DNA from: an uncultured Lachnospiraceae bacterium
GTDB lineage: Bacteria; Bacillota_A; Clostridia; Lachnospirales; Lachnospiraceae
Length of the DNA stretch: 10,355 nucleotides
NCBI GenBank assembly: GCA_910588595.1
Contig: CAJUQU010000126.1
Coordinates: 1 to 10,355 of the forward strand
Direction: 5' to 3'
The notes below the pieces were generated by a model. That model ran no database searches and had not been told where the DNA came from. It saw nothing but the letters and a program-made list of their open reading frames with translations. Shown here piece by piece: positions 6,604 through 10,355 of this stretch (positions are counted from its first letter, which is position 1; every line of letters starts with the position of its first letter). A program made the translations under genes and the position numbers.

Positions 6604-7115
6604 GAACTGCTCTGCATCTCAAATGCTTCCTTTATGCTGTCATAGTGGAGAAAGATCCCCTGCGCTCCAAACGCACGGATCTCATCGACAGTCGCGAGCA
6701 TATATCCGTCCGTCTCCTCCTTTTGGAGACGGATATCTTTTTCGTCAAAATCTGCCGTATAGCGGTAGATATCCACAAAATAATTGTCTCCTTCGCCGGG
6801 ATTCTCTCTCTTATAACTAAACAGATAACCTCCGTCCCACGCGGATACATCAAGTCCTGTCTCTTCCTGGATCTCCCTTAATACAGCGGCTTGTGAATCC
6901 TCGCCCGCCTGTGCTGCGCCGCCGGAAACTTCCCACCACCCAGGGGCCCACGCCTTTGTCATCACCCGTTTGGTGATCAGAAACCTGCCGTCTTGATGTG
7001 CCACCACACCCAGCACGGTCAGATGGTACTCCCCATCTTTCAGGCACCAGTCATTTTTTTTCATTGTCCGCCCTGTACGCTTTTTATCTGCATCATAGAT
7101 GTCCCACATCTCCAT
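6558..7115 (-). CDS. Nudix hydrolase (IPP-isomerase-like subgroup, YfcD type)
   Basis: From the ATG at 7115 the protein is 185 residues, beginning MEMWDIYDADKKRTGRTM. The Nudix box is complete at 66-88: G, five residues, E72, seven residues, then REIQEETGL. This coordinates the metal for cleaving a nucleoside diphosphate linked to another moiety. The N-terminal W-D-I-Y-D and the HLTVLGVV strand resemble the branch related to isopentenyl-diphosphate isomerase, but substrate cannot be assigned. Other ATGs lie at 7124 and 7121; GGGAG is only one and four bases from these but ten from 7115. The last 15 codons are antisense to the 3' end of plsC, so the C-terminal tail (SREAGAAPAR) is probably poorly conserved. 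It is the last gene of the right-hand leftward cluster. Confidence 0.9.
   Translation of the reverse strand: MEMWDIYDADKKRTGRTMKKNDWCLKDGEYHLTVLGVVAHQDGRFLITKRVMTKAWAPGWWEVSGGAAQAGEDSQAAVLREIQEETGLDVSAWDGGYLFSYKRENPGEGDNYFVDIYRYTADFDEKDIRLQKEETDGYMLATVDEIRAFGAQGIFLHYDSIKEAFEMQSSSYSISSREAGAAPAR
6702..6742 (+). terminator. Rho-independent terminator-like hairpin for plsC, inside the Nudix gene
   Basis: On the plus strand CCGTCTCC (6710-6717) pairs perfectly with GGAGACGG (6725-6732) around a 7-base loop. Outer ATAT/ATAT pairing is possible if a CCGT bulge is allowed. CTTTTT follows (6737-6742). It lies about 100-140 bases after the plsC stop. The same bases encode the Nudix residues DIRLQKEETDGYM, so the structure is embedded in coding sequence of the opposite strand. 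Confidence 0.5.
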
Positions 7116-7149
7116 AGCCATCATACTCCCTCATCTTTACTCTGTTCAT
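7093..7149 (-). CDS. Possible 18-codon leader frame overlapping the Nudix start
   Basis: ATG at 7149 has AGGAG six bases upstream, better placed than the binding site of the Nudix gene itself. It encodes MNRVKMREYDGYGDVGHL and stops at 7093, 22 bases inside the Nudix gene in another frame. The Nudix binding site GGGAG lies within it. It could couple translation of the two, or be chance. I do not recognise the peptide. Confidence 0.18.
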   Translation of the reverse strand: MNRVKMREYDGYGDVGHL

Positions 7150-7153
7150 TCTG

Positions 7154-7222
7154 ACTCCTATCTGACCGTTTCCGCAGACACTCCAATCAGTATCGAGAAA
7201 TCTTTGATCTCATACTAATTCC
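7154..7222 (-). repeat. Repeat copy A at the 3' end of the Fur-family gene
   Basis: Read on the minus strand it runs from GGAATTAGTATGAGATC to GGAGT. It aligns with copy B (8836-8903) over its whole length with one single-base gap, at roughly three quarters identity by eye. It includes the last codons and the stop of the Fur-family gene. Near its start GAGATC-AAA-GATTTC can form a six-pair hairpin with one G-U pair. Confidence 0.6.
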
Positions 7223-7638
7223 CTCGCCTGACATTCCGCGCACACCCCCATCAGCACAGATCCCGAACATTCCAGCGCAAATTTGTGATGCTCGTACAGA
7301 TGATGCACAATTTCCTCCATAAAATCACACTCCAGATGCAGGATTTTCCCGCACGCCCGGCACTGCATATGAATATGTTCATGACAGTGCGCATGGGGCT
7401 TTGCACACTGATAACGACAGAATTCATCCTCCGCTGTCTTGTATTTCATGATCACACCACTCTCTGTGAGTTTGTCCAGGTTGCGGTAGATCGTTGTCAG
7501 ATTGACCTGTATTCCATTCTCCTGCATATACGCGTTGACATCATAGGCGCTGAAGCTATGCTCTCTGTGCATGTCCAGATACGCCATGATCGCGTCCTTG
7601 TTCTTTGTTCGATACTTCTTCTGCTGATCATTTTGCAC
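7210..7638 (-). CDS. Fur-family metal-responsive transcription regulator
   Basis: The 142-residue protein has a winged-helix DNA-binding half, with the recognition helix VNLTTIYRNLDKL at about 45-57. A C-terminal dimerisation and metal half carries two CxxC pairs, CRAC at 93-96 and CAEC at 133-136, the usual structural zinc site. A His-rich segment PHAHCHEHIHMQC at 81-93 supplies regulatory-metal ligands. Length and layout fit Fur, Zur or PerR. The His/Cys-rich sensing loop makes a zinc regulator plausible, but the subtype is not decided. The start is GTG at 7638 with AGGAA just upstream; no in-frame ATG fits. It follows the unknown 177-residue gene by 96 bp that contain a TGCTCTAGAGCA palindrome. 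Its 3' end lies in a repeat shared with the peptidase gene. Confidence 0.9.
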   Translation of the reverse strand: MQNDQQKKYRTKNKDAIMAYLDMHREHSFSAYDVNAYMQENGIQVNLTTIYRNLDKLTESGVIMKYKTAEDEFCRYQCAKPHAHCHEHIHMQCRACGKILHLECDFMEEIVHHLYEHHKFALECSGSVLMGVCAECQARELV

Positions 7639-7659
7639 GGTTTCCTACACCCCTTTTCG

Positions 7660-7671
7660 TGCTCTAGAGCA
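7660..7671. promoter_or_regulatory. 12 bp perfect palindrome upstream of the Fur-family gene
   Basis: TGCTCTAGAGCA is self-complementary and lies 22 bases before the GTG start of the Fur-family gene. An AT-rich stretch follows at 7671-7683 (ATTGCATTAATAATCGA). It may be an operator, possibly for autoregulation. It does not match the usual Fur, Zur or PerR box consensus, so the assignment is weak. Confidence 0.3.
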
Positions 7672-7734
7672 TTGCATTAATAATCGAGTACTATGCATCT
7701 GCCTTTTGCGCCAGTACAAAGGACTGTGCTAAGC

Positions 7735-8268
7735 TTATTTCTTCTGTCGATCACACATTCGATCCAGAAAATCGCAATAGCTTTTTACAGCTGACACGAG
7801 CAGCACTAACGTATTGTAGATACACTCCGGCTCAAAAATCACCCTGAGTTCAGCCTCTATGTCAGAAAAGTCAATATCAAGACTGTCCAGCACCTTTCCG
7901 CACGTCTTGGAAAAGCGCGGCATCCGCTTCACCTGTTCCGACGCCTGCACCCGACACACGGCATCCGTCACATTTGCTTTCCACTTGTTGAACGAAGTGT
8001 CTTCGAGCCCTGCACAGACCACCTCCACCATCGCCTCCTGCATGTTCCAAAACGGTCTGTCCTCAACATCGCCATTTTCTTCCACGACCGCCGTATATCT
8101 CGCATAAATGGACACCATGTGCTCTGACTCGTGATGCAGGAGCGACCGCGCCACCAGCATCTTCTCCTGTCTCGCCTTCTCTTCCCCGTCCGCTGTCTCC
8201 GCTATCGACTTCCTCTTTTCCCGACAGTACTCGCTAAATCCCTTTATTGCCTCCGCCTCATATCTCAT
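7735..8268 (-). CDS. Uncharacterised helical protein
   Basis: I do not recognise this 177-residue protein. It starts MRYEAEAIKGFSEYCREKRKS and looks mainly alpha-helical, with charged helices at 1-65 and 75-130 and a hydrophobic helix IYNTLVLLVSAVKSYC at about 150-165. It has an HHESEH cluster at 45-50 that is not a HExxH site, and scattered single cysteines without a zinc-pair pattern. No signal peptide is present, and the hydrophobic helix is short and probably buried. The ATG at 8268 lies inside the end of the glycosylase gene (11 bp overlap), with an AAGGGGG stretch upstream, so the two are likely translationally coupled. The context alone hints at a link to DNA maintenance, which is inference only. 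Confidence 0.72.
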   Translation of the reverse strand: MRYEAEAIKGFSEYCREKRKSIAETADGEEKARQEKMLVARSLLHHESEHMVSIYARYTAVVEENGDVEDRPFWNMQEAMVEVVCAGLEDTSFNKWKANVTDAVCRVQASEQVKRMPRFSKTCGKVLDSLDIDFSDIEAELRVIFEPECIYNTLVLLVSAVKSYCDFLDRMCDRQKK

Positions 8269-8815
8269 CGCGTCTGCCCCCTTCTTCCAAAATCGCCTCT
8301 CCCCATGCTTTGATCAGCCGTTCGGGCGACCACACCGCATTAGCCGGACTTGTGGAAGGCAGTTTCACGAGCTTTGGCTTGTTCCCATGAACATTTTGTA
8401 TACTGTTATTACAATATTTCATAAACAACTCATATGCCTTTCCACCATTTAGAAATATAGTCCTGATATCCGCTGCAGACAGTATTTGATTCATATCGTT
8501 TTCCTTGACATTTTTTATACTGCTGTCCGACGAACCTATGATATCGCAGGACGCTATCACATCCCACAACGCAACATTATTCCTCAACAAGAATGTCTTC
8601 TTCTCCGCGATCGTCCCAGGCTCCGTCTCCCTGAATACTGCCGAGAGTACTTTCCAGAATCGGTTCTGCGGATGTCCATAGTAAAACTCCTGCTCCCGCG
8701 ACTTTACGGACGGCATGGAACCCAATATCAAAATTCGGGAATCCTTGTCATACACCGGACCAAAGGTATGCGTCACATGCTCATATCCGGCTGAATCACT
8801 TGTCTGTTTCCTCAT
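8258..8815 (-). CDS. Deoxyinosine (hypoxanthine)-DNA glycosylase, Mug/UDG superfamily
   Basis: From the ATG at 8815 the protein is 185 residues. Motif 1 is ILGSMPSVKSREQEFYYGHPQNRFW (29-54, GSMPS then HPQNRFW), LWDVIASCD lies at 83-91, and the C-terminal loop KLPSTSPAN is at 151-159. These fit the family-6-type DNA-deoxyinosine glycosylases, which remove hypoxanthine produced by adenine deamination and start base excision repair. The frame is open 17 codons further up to 8866, but that segment (SAPETGEWEF) lies within repeat copy B. GAGGAG sits about nine bases before ATG 8815, which settles the start. It follows the peptidase gene by 80 bp and overlaps the next gene by 11 bp. Substrate preference is taken from the family and is not proved by the sequence. 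Confidence 0.88.
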   Translation of the reverse strand: MRKQTSDSAGYEHVTHTFGPVYDKDSRILILGSMPSVKSREQEFYYGHPQNRFWKVLSAVFRETEPGTIAEKKTFLLRNNVALWDVIASCDIIGSSDSSIKNVKENDMNQILSAADIRTIFLNGGKAYELFMKYCNNSIQNVHGNKPKLVKLPSTSPANAVWSPERLIKAWGEAILEEGGRRDEI

Positions 8816-8835
8816 GATCAACACTCCTCGCACAA

Positions 8836-8903
8836 ACTCCCATTCGCCCGTCTCGGGGGCACTCAAATCATCATGGCGAAATCCTTGATTTCACACTAAT
8901 TCC
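8836..8903 (-). repeat. Repeat copy B at the 3' end of the peptidase gene
   Basis: Minus-strand reading starts GGAATTAGTGTGAAATC and ends GGGAGT. It matches copy A (7154-7222) in the same orientation relative to its gene. It contains GAAATC-AAG-GATTTC, a perfect six-pair hairpin, and CCCG-AGA-CGGG. The peptidase stop TAG lies inside it. Confidence 0.6.
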
Positions 8904-9660
8904 ATTCTGATATAGCATTGAGCAGCTGCCTGCGCCATTTCCAGTCCGGCATCAATCTTGTCATCAGCGCATGAAATGCCTTGGAATGGTCAGGATGTAT
9001 AAAATGACAGAACTCATGCATGACCACGTACTCGATACAGCAAGGCGGTGTCTCGATCAATCTGCTGTTCAATGTGATCACGCCTTTGTACGGCTGGCAT
9101 GAACCCCACCTAGAAGTCATGGACCGTATCCGGATCGTCGGAAAATCCACTCTCCACTGGGAAAACCGTTCATGGACATGACGGCAGATCTCCTCATACA
9201 CGCCGCGCCGATATTCTTTTAGCCACTTCTCGTACATCAACTCTTTATGGCGCGTATTTTGTGGATCTTTCACTTTGAAATATATCGTTGTTTCTGACAG
9301 ATCAATACTCTCTGCTTTCCCTTGGGCTAGCTGTTCCACTATGACTGCGCGCTGCTTTCCCAATATTGCAAGCTGCTCCCCGTTCTCAAACTGACGTTCT
9401 TCCCGTTTTTTCTGCCCTGATTCCATACGGCGGTTCTCTTCCGCCCGACAGACTGCCGAGACGATGAGCGCCTGCTTCTGCCGCATGAAACCTTCTATAT
9501 AGTCTATCGGCACGCGCCGGGATGCTGAGACCTTTACATTCCCCGACACATCGATCCGCAAGTTCACGTTCTTCACGGTCTTCCTTGTAAGCTCATATAT
9601 GATTTCCATGTCTCCTAACATGATGGCACGTCTTTCACTGCCATATACCTTCGCCGCCAT
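8896..9660 (-). CDS. YgjP/SprT-like zinc metallopeptidase (DUF45, M48-related)
   Basis: From ATG 9660 the protein is 254 residues. The C-terminal half has the DUF45 hallmarks: RSMTSRWGSCQ at 179-189, ITLNSRLIETP at 195-205, and the zinc site HEFCH at 215-219 with a third histidine in HPDHS at 225. The N-terminal part (18-70) has MEIIYELTRKTVKNVNLRID and DVSGNVKVSASR, typical of the family's first domain. A charged helical stretch lies between, at about 55-95. Biological substrates of YgjP-like proteins are unknown. The frame is open to a TTG at 9753, but that codon is within the -35 box of the promoter. GGAAGGG nine bases before 9660 makes this the best start, with ATG 9609 (MEIIYEL) as an alternative. 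It is the first gene of the leftward cluster. Confidence 0.9.
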   Translation of the reverse strand: MAAKVYGSERRAIMLGDMEIIYELTRKTVKNVNLRIDVSGNVKVSASRRVPIDYIEGFMRQKQALIVSAVCRAEENRRMESGQKKREERQFENGEQLAILGKQRAVIVEQLAQGKAESIDLSETTIYFKVKDPQNTRHKELMYEKWLKEYRRGVYEEICRHVHERFSQWRVDFPTIRIRSMTSRWGSCQPYKGVITLNSRLIETPPCCIEYVVMHEFCHFIHPDHSKAFHALMTRLMPDWKWRRQLLNAISEWN

Positions 9661-9724
9661 GTGCTGTCGCCCTTCCGCTCTTTTATCTTGCAGATTCCAA
9701 ACTTGTAAAATCCAATCGCATACA

Positions 9725-9753
9725 ATTTTATCGTAAATTTTCCTAAATTGCAA
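9725..9753 (-). promoter_or_regulatory. Sigma-A promoter for the peptidase-Nudix cluster
   Basis: On the minus strand TTGCAA (9753-9748), 17 bases, then TAAAAT (9730-9725). The start point should be near 9718, leaving a leader of about 58 bases. It rules out the longer upstream start of the peptidase frame. Confidence 0.6.
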
Positions 9754-9762
9754 TTACTAATG

Positions 9763-9799
9763 ACAAATAACGGCAACTATTATAACAAATAATGCGGCA
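9763..9799. repeat. Short direct repeat between divergent promoters
   Basis: ACAAATAACGGCA (9763-9775) recurs as ACAAATAATGCGGCA (9785-9799), two bases longer, with starts 22 bp apart, about two helical turns. It lies between the -35 boxes of the two divergent promoters, a place suited to a shared regulator. The region is AT-rich, so chance is possible. Confidence 0.35.
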
Positions 9800-9813
9800 T
9801 TCCTGTAAAATAG

Positions 9814-9842
9814 TTGAAAATTTAGTAAATATCCACTATAAT
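9814..9842 (+). promoter_or_regulatory. Strong sigma-A promoter for the DHH phosphoesterase gene
   Basis: TTGAAA at 9814-9819, a 17-base spacer and a perfect TATAAT at 9837-9842. Start near 9849, with a leader of about 69 bases. A small stem GGTAA-TTCT-TTACC lies early in the leader (about 9855-9868). Confidence 0.8.
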
Positions 9843-9917
9843 ATATTAAATGCGGGTAATTCTTTACCGATTTCAGTTTTACGCACAATCTTTTACGAAC
9901 GATACAAGGAGGATAAC

Positions 9918-10317
9918 ATGAGATTAATAACACGTTCTGACTTTGATGGTCTTGCCTGCGGCACACTTTTAAAGGAAGCCGGAATCATTGATCATTGGAA
10001 ATTTGCACATCCGAAGGATCTGCAGGACGGGCTGGTGGAAGTAACGGAAGATGACTGCCTTGCCAATGTACCTTTTGTGGAGGGCTGCGGTCTGTGGTTT
10101 GACCACCATTCCAGTGAGCACGAGAGACTTCAGCTGGAGGGAAAATACAAAGGAGAAAGCCGCATTACCCCTTCCTGTGCGCGCATTATCTATGAATATT
10201 ATGGTGGCAGGGAGCGTTTTCCCCAGTTTGATGATATGATGGAGGCAGTCGACAAGGTAGACTCCGGCAATCTCACCATCGATGAGATCCAGAATCCCAA
10301 AGGCTGGATCCTTGTAG
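9918..10317 (+). CDS. DHH-family phosphoesterase, N-terminal part (cut off by adapter)
   Basis: The ATG at 9918 has AGGAGG five bases upstream. The frame is open further upstream to 9792, but that part runs through the promoter. The protein starts MRLITRSDFDGLACGTLLKEAG with the metal-binding DFDG at 8-11. It has the family-naming DHH in WFDHHSSEH at 60-68 and a further acidic site in AVDKVDSGN at 110-118. This is the catalytic domain of DHH phosphoesterases (exopolyphosphatase, RecJ and oligoribonuclease relatives); which substrate it uses cannot be told. After about 133 residues, at WILV, the translation becomes EIGRAHV and stops, which is the translated Illumina adapter and not protein. 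The true C-terminus is missing. Confidence 0.85.
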
Positions 10318-10355
10318 AGATCGGAAGAGCACACGTCTGAACTCCAGTCACTGAC
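10318..10355 (+). other. Illumina TruSeq adapter sequence (assembly artefact)
   Basis: AGATCGGAAGAGC begins at 10318 and continues as ACACGTCTGAACTCCAGTCA plus C to 10351, identical to the TruSeq read-1 adapter. The last four bases, TGAC, sit where the index begins and match the start of TruSeq index 4 (TGACCA). The first one to three bases of the junction could also be genomic by chance. The window end is therefore a contig end with untrimmed adapter. Confidence 0.97.

Noticed and set aside
8816..8866. Longer start of the glycosylase (MSAPETGEWEF...)
   Set aside because: The extension lies partly in repeat copy B, while GAGGAG is correctly spaced for ATG 8815.
9661..9753. Longer start of the peptidase at TTG 9753
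   Set aside because: The codon is part of a well-spaced promoter -35 element and has no ribosome binding site.
9969..10334. Minus-strand 121-residue frame starting MCSSDL
   Set aside because: Its first residues are translated adapter, and the rest is antisense to the DHH domain gene.
1..10355. A phage defence island, CRISPR array, transposon or tRNA
   Set aside because: No array, transposase, integrase, restriction gene or cloverleaf was found. The lone ATPase is the only gene type shared with defence loci, and that is not enough.

Overview
The window looks like the end of a draft contig from a low-to-mid GC Gram-positive anaerobe of the class Clostridia, most likely Lachnospiraceae. This rests on protein style: a TrmH-family methylase, a LacI-like sensor fused to GGDEF whose sensor part ends in ESCGC, a PAS protein, LuxS and a family-6-type deoxyinosine glycosylase. 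Strong AGGAGG ribosome binding sites and sigma-A type promoters agree. The genus is inference. The right end is not genomic: from about 10318 the sequence is an Illumina TruSeq adapter, which truncates the last gene.

Left block (1-5609), all on the minus strand. Read in transcription order it contains a diguanylate cyclase with a periplasmic-binding-protein-like sensor, a secreted SH3/CHAP-like protein overlapping it by 4 bp, luxS, a tandemly duplicated protein of unknown function, a roughly 270 bp interval with a possible hidden or decayed reading frame, a lone ABC/AAA-type ATPase, a small PAS protein, and a TrmH-family RNA methylase running off the left edge. Two of these genes concern signalling: c-di-GMP synthesis and AI-2 production by LuxS.

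Middle (5610-6603). Two divergent promoters drive the cyclase block leftward and a PlsC-type acyltransferase rightward. The plsC transcript should begin with a 35 bp near-perfect palindrome. plsC converges on a Nudix hydrolase gene, and the two coding ends overlap by 46 bp. A terminator-like hairpin for plsC lies inside the Nudix gene.

Right block (6558-9660), again on the minus strand. In transcription order it contains a YgjP/SprT-like metallopeptidase, a deoxyinosine DNA glycosylase, a helical protein of unknown function, a Fur-family regulator and the Nudix hydrolase. A related 68-69 bp repeat sits at the 3' end of both the peptidase gene and the fur gene. A second divergent promoter pair (9725-9842) separates this block from a rightward DHH-family phosphoesterase gene, which the adapter cuts off.

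I see no tRNA, rRNA, CRISPR array, transposase, phage gene or recognisable defence system. The most interesting features are the palindrome at the plsC transcript start, the repeat pair, the unassigned duplicated protein, and the linkage of a cyclic-di-GMP sensor enzyme, a secreted protein and luxS.
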